This document shows, one piece after another, positions 44,343 to 55,000 of a DNA stretch of 64,000 nt; within the stretch, counting starts at the first letter, position 1, and the number at the start of each line of letters is the position of its first letter. The notes under the pieces were generated by a model that saw nothing but the letters and a program-made list of their open reading frames with translations, was not told where the DNA came from and made no database searches. The stretch spans positions 62,001 to 126,000 of the forward strand of contig JALHQW010000005.1 of assembly GCA_022841745.1 (NCBI GenBank), in the 5' to 3' direction. Position numbers and translations under genes: made by a program. This DNA is from Saprospiraceae bacterium. GTDB lineage: Bacteria; Bacteroidota; Bacteroidia; Chitinophagales; Saprospiraceae.

Positions 44343-44729
44343 TTATTCCTGAAAACGGACGAGAAGGCAGACCGATGCGATGCCGAGAATCAAGCCCAGT
44401 ATTTCACGGGCGTTGATTTTTTCCTTGAACACGACCAAGCTGAGGAAGATGCTGAGGAAAATGACAGCGAAGGAGTGCAACATGCCCACAGTAAATACCT
44501 TGAACATGCGCATCAAAAGGAAAAAGCCGATGGCGCTTACACCATACAGCACACTGCCGATTGCCAGCAGTTTCCAGCCCTCCCATTGCTGCTCCATCGA
44601 GGCTTTTTTGATGTAATAATCGCCGTAGATGCAGACGACCTCAATGAGCAAGAGGAGGAACAACCAATTCCATCGAGAGGTAACGACCCAGTTGAGCAAA
44701 AATATTTTGTTGTTGGTGATTGCTTCCAT
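44343..44729 (-). CDS. Small four-helix EamA/SMR-like membrane protein
   Basis: A 128-aa protein with four predicted membrane helices: 'WNWLFLLLLIEVVCIYGDYY', 'LLAIGSVLYGVSAIGFFLLM', 'MLHSFAVIFLSIFLSLVVF' and 'ILGLILGIASVCLLV', with 'FKEKINAREILGLILGIAS' at the end. This is the pattern of the DMT superfamily half-transporters (SMR/EamA), which act as dimers. The ATG at 44729 lies inside the 3' end of the SET gene (89-nt overlap). The leader before it, TAAACAAACAAACACATG, also precedes the protease gene at 61970. Substrate unknown. Confidence 0.78.
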   Translation of the reverse strand: MEAITNNKIFLLNWVVTSRWNWLFLLLLIEVVCIYGDYYIKKASMEQQWEGWKLLAIGSVLYGVSAIGFFLLMRMFKVFTVGMLHSFAVIFLSIFLSLVVFKEKINAREILGLILGIASVCLLVRFQE

Positions 44730-45276
44730 GTGTTTGTTTGTTTAGTGCTTGAATGAAATCCTTTTTATGTTCAAATTCAATGCTCAGTAGCGGCTGGCGA
44801 TACTGAAGGATGAGGCTGCCCACCTGCTGGATGCTGAGGCGCAGGCTGGGCTGATAGGGAGCATTATCAGCTAAAAAGCCAGAACATTTAGGGGCACCGC
44901 ACTTGCATTCGAAAGACTCGACGTGACCGTGGTAACAGCGGTAGTCCTCAGTGATTTCTTCGCCAGCGGCAATGTCCCGTTTGGCGACGCTGATATTGTC
45001 GAACTCTAAAAGATAGGTGCAGTTGGGTGAGCAGGAGTGGTTGACGTACAAGCCGTTGTCGCCGGGCATTACGAACCTGCCTCGGCTGTCGAGGTAACCG
45101 AGCCAACTTATTTTTTCTTTTTGTGTCGAAGGCAAGGAATTGTATTCGTAAGCAGGCAGGATTCTGTCAGTCCGATTGTCGGCCACCCATATGATTTCAC
45201 CTTTGCGGAAGGTTTTCTTCGCAAAGAGGGAAATGCCTTTATCCGTTGGCTTTGTGTATGTGTCAGGGTGAACCAC
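44641..45276 (-). CDS. SET-domain protein
   Basis: A 211-aa protein with a SET domain (about 5-115) and post-SET cysteines: 'GISLFAKKTFRKGEIIW', the signature 'NHSCSPN' (79-85), 'GEEITEDY' (105-112) and 'CKCGAPKC' (124-131). SET proteins transfer methyl groups from SAM to lysines; the post-SET Cys cluster binds zinc. Bacterial targets are unknown. The C-terminal tail after residue 170 is Gln/His-rich ('HGSNHQQQNIF') and overlaps the next gene by 89 nt. It is the first gene of a three-gene unit with a small membrane protein and an outer-membrane candidate. Confidence 0.88.
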   Translation of the reverse strand: MVHPDTYTKPTDKGISLFAKKTFRKGEIIWVADNRTDRILPAYEYNSLPSTQKEKISWLGYLDSRGRFVMPGDNGLYVNHSCSPNCTYLLEFDNISVAKRDIAAGEEITEDYRCYHGHVESFECKCGAPKCSGFLADNAPYQPSLRLSIQQVGSLILQYRQPLLSIEFEHKKDFIQALNKQTHGSNHQQQNIFAQLGRYLSMELVVPPLAH

Positions 45277-45534
45277 AGACTAAAATTAAATTGATTTAAA
45301 CTATATCGCAGGATAATTAAAGGAAAGGAAGGGAGTTGTAAGAATTTGCTGGAAAAACCGTGCCACTATTGAATTGACACTACCGTGCATGGTGATTTTA
45401 CCAAAGCAATTTACGACATAAATATGCAAAAAAAATCCTATTAATATTTGGCACTTACATGTTTTACCGAAAATCTATTAATCCATGCTATTACGCAAGT
45501 TGCAGCGTACCTTATCTTATTTTTTATGACCAAT

Positions 45535-45778
45535 TATACTCAACGCTAATAGGTTTTGTGCATTTTCAATATTGCCTTTGGCTATTGGTCATTAACTTTA
45601 GGCCAATGGCTATACTTGACGCCATTAGGTTATGTGCATTTGCTAGGCGAAGATTTCCGAAATCTTTAAGATTTCGGAAATCTGGTTTGCACGACCTGTC
45701 CCGATTTTCGGGAAATCCTATTGGCGCACAGTATAACAGCAAATAGCATTTGCACAAAACCTATTGGTGCGCAGTATA
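45535..45778. repeat. MITE-like inverted-repeat cluster
   Basis: Four copies of a TATACT...AATAGGTTTTGTGCA-type motif: direct at 45535-45565 and 45611-45641, inverted at 45717-45735 (partial) and 45748-45778. The outer pair matches at 24 of 31 positions. Between them is a perfect 15-bp hairpin (AGATTTCCGAAATCT, 45651-45683). Resembles a nested non-autonomous element. Confidence 0.65.
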
Positions 45779-45846
45779 GAAGGGTGTATCTGTTATAGTT
45801 TGGGTTAATTTATTTAAAATAAAAAAAGGGTAATTATTTAGAAGGT

Positions 45847-45891
45847 GGTGTTTTTTTGGTAAAAATTTTCAATTTTTACCAAAAAAACACC
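45847..45891 (-). terminator. Perfect 21-bp hairpin after the 3718-aa gene
   Basis: Arms GGTGTTTTTTTGGTAAAAAT and complement, loop TTC. It lies about 195 nt past the stop at 46087 and works for either strand, with an internal T/A tract. Confidence 0.6.
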
Positions 45892-45898
45892 CCAAAGC

Positions 45899-45943
45899 GT
45901 GGGAGGAGAGAGAAAAAATGAAATTTTTTCTCTCTCCTCCCAC
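45899..45943 (-). terminator. Second perfect 21-bp hairpin
   Basis: Arms GTGGGAGGAGAGAGAAAAAA and complement (45899-45919, 45923-45943), loop GAA, 7 nt from the first hairpin. The pair probably makes a strong barrier after the giant gene; their near neighbours lack coding potential. Confidence 0.65.
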
Positions 45944-46086
45944 ACCCTCCTAAGTTGTTACAAAAAAGGCAGGAAACATTTGCCTCTAGCGAACGAGCAT
46001 CAAAAGTCCGCAATTGCAAATATTTCCTACCTAATCTCTTTTAGGGCAAAACACTATTTGAATTCAAAATCAGCAAACAACAACAC

Positions 46087-49000
46087 TTAAGGGATAAAAT
46101 CCAGCACAATATAGTTCGCCAACAAGGTATTATTGCCGGGGTGCACAAGTATCGAATTATAAAGCAGCGGGGAGCGATCATTGTAGGGGCCTTGGAAAAT
46201 CACCTTGCCATCCAAGTTGAAGTCGGCATGCTCATAGCCCGGTACGATGAAGTTGGCCAAGTTGTCCAAATTATCCGCTTCGCCCAGAATCCGGGAGAAC
46301 AGCCTGAACACGTCGTTGTTGGGGCCTTGGAAAATTACCTTGCCATCGCCGTTGAGGTCGCCGCCCCATAGGAAGCGCTTCCCGCCCAATACCCGGCCAG
46401 ATGCCCCTCCACCTGCCAAGGCCAAGCCCGGGTCGGTAAAGTCAACCAATGGCGGGTTGAGGATGGAGAGGAATACCGGGTTGAGCGTCATTTGCCCAAG
46501 GTGGTTGCGGTGGCGGATGGAAACAAAATAGTCGCCCTGCGGCAAGTTCTTGAAGGAAATGACTGGCTCTCCTTTCTCCGAGACAATGCTTCCGTCACGC
46601 TTCAGCAGCACGGTCGCATAGCCTTTGATGAGGGCGGCGTTGTCCTTGTCCCTTAGTTCCAGCAGCATCCAGTCCACCACAGCGTGTACGCCTTCTTCTT
46701 CCAGCATGGTAGGATCACATACGCCCTCGCTACCTGCGACTGGGCCGTTCCCATTGTTCCCATTATTGCCAGTGTTGCCATTGTTGCCAGTGTTGCCATT
46801 GTTGCCAGTGTTGCCCGTACCGCCCGTACCGCCCGTACCAGCCAAGATATTGTCAGGGTCGCAGGACAGGAAGTAGTCCGTCAAGTTGGCACAATCCTCA
46901 ACGGCTGGGAACGTTCCTAAAAAATTTGGGGTGAACACACCAGCCACACAGTATTGATCAATGTTCGCAGTCCATGTCCCACTGTTTACAATAGTACCGT
47001 TTTCGAGCAGCATCGTCAGTCCCTTACCGCTGAGGGCACAACCAGATTCCACCAAGAAATTACCATTGATGACCCGGAACTTGGCATTGTCGAGGTGCAT
47101 TCTTGCACTGCTGTAGATCCGGAACATTCTCGTTACCGTTGCCGTCAAATTCACCAAGGTATCCCTGCTTACAGAAAAGCCGCAAGTGAAATCACCCCCC
47201 ACTTCCAAGCAGACATTTTCCAGCCTCCTCGTACCGCTCTCATTGGTGAAGTCACCTCCCACTTTTATTTTGCTGTCCCTGATGTCGATTCGGCATGTTC
47301 CCGTCCATGGGGAAAATTCCTTCTTGACATCAATCGTCGAGTTCCTGGCGTGGATTTGTGCATTCTGGAGCCTCAAGAACCCATTGGGCAAGCTCAGCCC
47401 GCCATTGGTGATATACACTATAGCGTTGTTTTTCAACGAAATATCGTCGTTTGGCAAAGTTACCTTGTGCTCAATGCTGATGGTCATATTGCTCAGGTTT
47501 GCCAAATTCGAAGGTACATTGCCTCCCACCCAAGTAGTGGGGTCGCCCCAGTTGCCATCAGCCTTTGTGCGGAAAGTGGCCGCCGCTGCGGCAGGTGGCA
47601 GGGTGGCCGGTGGCAAGCCGCAACTCCCGACTTCGTCCCCATCGGCCAGGTAGGCCTGTAGCTCCGTGGCCTCCACTTGCATCTCCACCTGGTCGGCCTG
47701 GCCGGGGTGGTGGCAGATCGTCACCTTTGGGTGCACGTTGGCCACGTGAGGGTAGCTCGGCATGTTGGAAAACGGTTCCACGATGGGGATGTACTCCCCT
47801 TTCCGCAGGTCGTCCCGCATCATGTTCGTGCCAGCATTGTTCAGGTAGGCACCGCTGAGGTTTGCCTTCAGCCTTAGCGCCGCAACGAGGCAGGTGTCCA
47901 TCCTGACCACCAGGCTGGTGTTCCCGCAATCGTCCATCGCCGTCCAGGAATGGTTGCTCATCATGCCGGCCACGTTCATGGAAGAACTTTGGTCGTGGGC
48001 AAACTCCACCAGGTCGTCGCAGTTGTCGAGCGCCATGATGTTCACGTTGGGTATCAGGCCGTTGGCCCTGCCTTCGCAGTAGTAGTCCCGCTCGCCCGGC
48101 ACGCTGCCCTCCACCACCATCCAACTGATGTTCTCTGGGGCGTGCGCCCCGTCCAGGTAGCCCCATTCCTGCAGCCTCACCTCGAATTTCCTGCTGGTCA
48201 CGTTCCGTACCCGCAAGGTGACCGGTTGGCCCTCGGAATTGGTCACGCCGCCGATGATGACGACCGGTTTTGTATAGGTTTTGCTAAGGTTGACAGTCGC
48301 CCACGCTGGCGTCACGCTCAGCTTGCCAGCCTCGCCCACGACAGTACCATCCTCGTCCACCATCAATTGACCGGATTCCATGGCCAGGTAGCCTACCGTT
48401 TCGTTGAGCCTGATGACCTCGGCATCTGCCGAAGTCTCCTCTTGCTCAAAGAACAGCGCCTTCTGGTTATCCAACTGCGTCAACCGGATGGTGGCGGGGT
48501 CGGTCTGTGCGTTCGTGATAATAGATGGGAGGAAGATCGGAGCAGCACCATAGGCCTGCCTGAAGACAATGGTATCGCCCAAATGGTCAACATTGGCCAA
48601 AGTACCCGCTTCCCATTTCAGGCCAGTGGCCGAAAGGCCAGGCTCCACGGCCACCCAAGATACGTTCTCGTTGCCATGGGCACCATCTGCGGCCTCCTCT
48701 TCCCGGAGGCGGACTTCAAAGCCCTGCAGGGAGAGGTTGCGCAACTGCACCACCACGGGGGCGGCATCGTTGTTGGAAGTGGGGTTGGCCAGCACCACGG
48801 GCATCGCCTTGAACGTGATGGGGAAACGCACGTATTTCCAACCATGCGTCACACGCTGGGCAACGCCTGCCACCATCTTAGAGCCATCCGACATGGTATG
48901 CACCTTGAACAGCTCTGGCTTCGTCAGGTCAACCACCGTGACCAGTTGATTGTCCGTAGCGGTATTGCCACAAAAATCGGTGGCCGTCCAAGTGCGGGTG

Positions 49001-52000
49001 ATGGTGTAGGAGCCGCATGCCCCTACATAGTTCTGGGTCGTCGTTTCGGCGAAGTCCATGTAGATGCCGGGACACTGGTCGAAGCCCGTAACGGCAGGTG
49101 CTACCGGTATCGCATCGTCGCAGCTGATGGTCAGGTCCGCTGGCACGTTGAGGAGTTGCGGGGCCGTGTTGTCGCCGAGCACGATGGTCACGTTGGCCGT
49201 TGCGCAGCACCCAGTGCTTTGGTTGCATACCTGGTAGGCGAACTGATCGGTCACGCAGTCGAAGCCGTTGGGCACGTAAACGAACTTACCCGTCCAATCT
49301 ATGGTCACTGTCCCATGCGTCGGGTTTGTAGCTATTGTGAAAAGGGGGTTGTTCAAATTGTTGTCGTTGTAGGTCACCCGGTTGGAATAGGTCATGCCGG
49401 GGCAGGTAGTGTAATTGTCGGGGAGCAGCACGGGCGCGGTGATGCCCGCACAATTCGGGTCAAGGCAGTCAACAAGGCCGTCACCATCGTCGTCAATGCC
49501 GTTGGTGCAGTTCTCGCTGCAGGTCGTGACCGTCACCACCACCTGGTCGGTGCTGGTACAGCCCGAGGCCGAAGTGACGGTCACCGAGTAGGTGGTGGTG
49601 ACCAAGGGCAATACCGTCTTGCTGGCACCCGTGCCGAGGCCGTTGCTCCACGCATAGGTGTAGGGTGAGCTCCCGCCCGTGACGCCCACGTTCAAAAAGG
49701 CAGAGTTGCCGAGGCAAATGCTCAGGTCGGTGCCTGCATTCGCCGAAGGACCGCAATCCGAGTCTGCACAGTCTGCGAGTCCGTCGCCATCATCGTCCAG
49801 GTTGTTGTTGCAGTTTTCCGTGCAAACCTGCACCGTTACCACCTTTTGGTCAGTGCCAACGCAGCCATTGCTGCTCGTGACGGTGACGGTATAGGTCGTT
49901 GTCGAGCCAGGTGTTACCGTTTGGGAACCACCGCTATACCCATTGCTCCACGCAAAGGAGAACGGGGCAGGCGCACCGATGCCGGTCGCTGTCAGGCTCG
50001 TGGATTGCCCTTGGCAAATGGTGGCATCTGGCCCGGCATTGGCCGTTGGAATGGCATTGATGTTCACGGTCACTTGGGCCACCGAAGTACAGCTATTGGC
50101 ACCTGTCACCGTCACGGAATAGATGGTCGTCACTGTAGGGGATACTGTTTTATTTGCGCCAGCGCCAAGGCCATTGTTCCAATTGTAGGTATAGGGTGAA
50201 ACGCCACCGCTTGCAGCAGCGGCAAGGTTGACGCTCGTGCCGCTGCAAACGGTCACGTTGGAGCCTGCGCTTGCGCTTGGGCTTGCATTCACGTTTACCA
50301 CCACTTGGTCGGTGGCGGTGCAGCCGCTCGCATTCGTCACGGTCACAGTATATATCGTCGTGCTGGCGGGTGTAACTGTTTTGGAAGCTCCACTGCCGAG
50401 GCCGTTCGACCAGGAATAAGTGGTGCCACCCGTTGCGGTCAGGGTAGTTGTTGTGCCGCTGCAAATGGTCACATCGCTGCCAGCATTGGCAGTCGCCGTA
50501 CCGACCGTCAAGGTCGCTACGGAGGAAGTCACACTGCCACAACCGTTGCCAGTAGCGCTTACCACTACCCGGTAGTAGCTCGTTGAAGACAGCACTGGCG
50601 TGGCGTAGCTGCTCGATGTGGCCCCGCTGATAGCGGACCAAGCGCCAGTGCCGTTCGGGCTGACCTCCCATTGGTAGGCTAGTACAGGCGTTCCCCCTGT
50701 TGCCGTTACAGTCAGCGTGTGTGTACTATTGCTGCAAAAGGTTGCGCTCGTTGGCTGTGCGGTGATAGCCGGGTCGGATACTACCGTTACGACCACCTGG
50801 TCAGTTGCGGTACAGCCGTTGCTGCTGGTGGCTGTGACGGTATAGGTAGTTGTACCGACAGGGGTCACTGACTTTGAGGCACCATTGCCAAGGCCGTTGC
50901 TCCATGTAAACGTTATGGGTGCAGCACCACCACTGGCACTTGCTGTCAATGTGGCACTTCCTCCTGCACAGATTGAAACATCAGGTCCTGCATTTGCCAA
51001 AAGGCTCAAGCTGCACTGTGGGTCTGCGCAATCCACCAGCCCGTCGCCGTCGTCATCTGCACTATTGGTACAGATTTCAACCAAGGTAGGCGTGGCGGCG
51101 TCCTCATCGTCTTCGCTCTGGTCGCCGTCGTCGTTGTTGGGCCTGGAGTCTACGTCCACCTGGTCGGCAGCATAGACTTCCGTGATATTTTTCAGTTGTG
51201 CATTGTTCAGGATTTTGGCCGTGATAGTCAAGGTCCTCGTTTGGTTCACTGCGATGGTAGGCACGTACCAAATGCCCGAAACAGGGTCGAATGCACCTGC
51301 TCCATTGTCGCTGATGTATTGATAGCTAGGGGTGAGTCTATCTGCGATCAGCACGGTGGTGGCCGGGGCTGGGCCTTTATTCAATAAGGACAAAGTGAAA
51401 GTCACGTTTTGACCTATCTGAGCAGACGCCGGGTTGACGGTTTTTGTCAATTCCAAATCAATCAGCCCCGATACCCGGATTTCCACGTAGGTGATATCGT
51501 ACATGTTTGGCGTTCCTGAATCCCGCACCCGGTACAGGAAGGTATCCAAGCCGACAAAGCCTACAGGCGGCGTGTAGTTGATAAAATCGTCGGCATAGTT
51601 ACCTGCGGTGCCATTCGTGCTGACGCTCACGGTGCCGCCTTTTGCCGTCAGTCCGTTGGTCGGGGTGGCGTTGGTGCCAGCGCTCATCAGGATGATGGAA
51701 TGACCGTCCGGCTCGATGTCGTTGACCAGCACGGGTATGGTCTTGGCCACGTTCATCTGGGTCTCGGCGTAGTCCCAGCGGGCATCTGGTGGCTGGTTTT
51801 TCACATGAATAAACACCCTTGCCGTATCGCATAGCGATGGCGAGCGGTTGTCGCAAACGATGTACTGGTACTGGTCGTTGCCGGTGAACCCCGGGTTTGG
51901 GTCGTACTCGACGATTTTACCGTTCACCACCGACACCGTGCCATTGGCAGGTTGTTGGATGCCTGGCGTGAGCGTTGTGGTCAGGTTGTCGTTCTCCTGG

Positions 52001-55000
52001 TCGAAATCGTTGTCCAGCACGTCCGTTTCCACGTGGAGGTTGACCATGGTGGTGTCGTAATCGTCTTGTGCCACTGGGCGGTTGTTGACAAACGGCGCAA
52101 CAAATACCGATACCGTGCTCGTGTCACAAAGCGAAGGGGTTCCTTGGTCGCATACTTTGTACAAAAAGGTTTGCCATCCAGTGAAGCCGTTGTTCGGCGT
52201 GAATTTCAGCGTACCGTTGCCAAGGTTGACCGCCGTGCCGGATGGCGGGTTCGTCAAGAAGGTCATGGTCAGCGGCGTGCCCTCTGGGTCGTGGTCGTTG
52301 GCGGTGTTGTGGATGATGACGGAAGTGCCCGCATCCACATAAGCCGTATCAGGGAGGGCTATCGGTGGCAGGTGGTTGATTAAACCGAAATTGTTGGCAC
52401 AGTCCACGTCGCCATTGTTAAGCACTACTGCCGTTTCGATGTTGTCGGTGGTGAGCGTGCTGTTCGGTGGAAAAGAGGCCGGCGAAAGCTGAAGGACAAA
52501 ATGCCCGTTATCAGCACCGCTTCCAGTGGTATAGGTGATGTTCAGCACTGGTGCGCCTGACGGCGAACCATTATAAGAGTCAGCACTGCGGGAACCGGAA
52601 CCGGAAATGACGAACACCATGCTGTTGCCGTCCGCCCAGCCCGGGCGGTTGACAATTTCCTGGACAACGGATTTTATGTCGGGGGAGGAATAGGTTTTAT
52701 TGGGCAACCAGGCAGATGGGTTCCACAAGGTGGAAGCTGTTGTCAGCGCCCGGTTAGAGATGTTGTTGACGGACGTTGTAAAGGTTGGCGCATTGTCGGT
52801 TGCCTGCCCCTTAATGGTCAGTGCGGTCGTGCCGTTGTTGGAATTAGGGGAATCCGCCTGGACTGCACTAAAGATTAAAGTTGCTTCCTCGATGGTCGCT
52901 CCTGGGGGAACATTGATCGTTTTAAAGCGCAACCCAATTTTTTGGTTGCCGGAAGAAGGGGATTCGAGATCCTGGCTCATTTCCAAGTCGGTACTATTGA
53001 TGTTCATACCCCCAGGGCCTAAGTATGAGCCATCAGGGCCTTCTTCCTCGGCATCGTCGGAGCTAACGGCGATGGTGCGGTTAAAGGAAATAGTTGAAAT
53101 GCCGCCAGTGCTGGTGGTTGGCTTCCAGGATGCGGCATCCACATAGATATTGCTCCCGGTGTGTTCAATTTTGATAAATTTGGCACCGGCGGCGGCGGTC
53201 ACTTTGTGCGAAAAAGACTCAATAGCAGTTGCAGGCGGCGGATTGCCTGGGTCATGGCTATATACAGCTGTCCAGACCTCATGGTTGCTAAAAGTGATCC
53301 CGTCAGGTGAACTGGAAATAGTCGCTTTCCCTCCATCTCTGTCAGATGCCAGGTAAATGGCCGCCCTGGTGCCGGTGGGAATCGTGTTGGCAAATTCCAA
53401 AATTACATACTTGCCTGAGTTCAATTTGACAAATCCATTATCCGGTGCTCCGGTAGCGTTGGTGATGGGAAAGCCGGCATCCACAGCGCCAGTGGCAGCG
53501 ATGGCGTAGTTAGTGCCAGTGGAAGAGTTAGAAACTCCACCATTGACCATGTGGAAAGCATAATTCCCCTGGCTGTCCGTCAGTGCCGAGTCGAGTTTGG
53601 ATTCGCCTGGGTCCACTGCCCCATTGGCGTTCAAGTCCTTGAAGAGCCGCACCCTGATATTACCTACTCCATTTTCCCCATTGTTCAAAGCGCCGTTCAG
53701 GTTAAGGTCGTAAAAAACCGACCCCTGTATCGCCCGACCATCATCGGGGTCCACACAGAGCACGTCAACCGTAACGAGGGCGCTGTCACAGCCATAGGGG
53801 TTGCAAATTTTATAATTGAAGACATCCTGGCCGATGAAGCCCGTGTTCGGGGTGTATTTGATTTGCTTGTCGACGAGCGCTATAGAACCATTGTCCGGCG
53901 GGTTGGACACACCCAAAAAGGTCGTCAGTCCCAAATTGCTGGGATCCGTGTCATTGGACTGAACGGCAATGGTAATAGGTGTGTTTACGTAGGTCAAACC
54001 ATAGTCGCTGATCGCATCGGGCGGGTAGGTAGGAATGGGCACGCATGGACCAAAACACCCTGCCAACTCGTACTGGATCTGCACGTTGTCGAACTTGAAT
54101 TTTTCGCCCCCTGAGCCGGAATAGCGGCGGAACCTGACACGAGCATTCGAACCGAGTGTGCCAAAGCTGGCTTTTAAATCGAAACTTTCCGTAGAGCTTG
54201 CTGGGCTACTGACATTAAAAAGCTTCAATATGGAGTAGCTGGTTCCGCCATTATTGGAAAACTCCACTGCATACACGTCGTCACCATTCAGGCTATGGCC
54301 ATTTACGGTGAATGACAATATTGCTGAGTTGGTGTTGGAAAGATTGGCACCCCGGTAAATGGCAAAGCTGCCGTCAACTGCACATTCCACCAGCCCGCCC
54401 GTGGCTTTTATATTGCCTGATCCCGCCAATCCATCGTCCCCTTCCTCTGTCCAGATGGTTGACCAGTTTTGGGAGCCGTTGTTGTTGGTATAGGCATTGG
54501 TCGGAAAATTGTCCGCTACGGAGTGGCTGCTTCCGCCAAATTGGGTAGTCTGCCCGACAAGGCAGCCGTCATCGGTAATATTAATGGAGACTACGGCCTG
54601 ATCGCACAGGCCTTTGGGGTTACAGATTTGGTAATTAAAATTGTCCGTACCGCTGTAATCGTGGTCAGGCTGGTATTTGAAGGTCTTATTGTCCTGTAGG
54701 CTAATTTCGCCGTGTTGCGGTTGTGTAAGAATGGTTAGTGTTAATGGCAAATCCTGTGGGTCGTTGTCATTGAACAACACGTCGATATATGTCGAATGAT
54801 CTTCGCAAATGGTCACGGCATCGTCGTTGGCCACCGGCACCGCGCTCAGGCAGCCACTGTCCACGTAACGAACGCCATTGACGCACGGCTTGTTCGCACC
54901 CGTAGCCCTCGTGAAACGCAGCCTTCGCACAGCCCCGGTAACGGGCACATAAGCGACGACATCTTCCTGCGGGGCAGCGTCGTTCAGGTCTTTAATGGTC

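Larger units (their letters stand above)
45277..46086. other. 810-bp intergenic region rich in palindromes
   Basis: It lies between the SET gene start and the 3' end of the 3718-aa gene. It contains the four-copy repeat cluster 45535-45778, two large perfect hairpins (45847-45891 and 45899-45943) and no credible gene; short plus-strand frames run through the hairpins. Confidence 0.6.

Noticed and set aside
47950-49668. Long plus-strand frame (572 codons) inside the 3718-aa gene
   Set aside because: It is antisense to a well-supported coding sequence, and its His/Val/Gly-rich composition is a shadow of that gene's codons.
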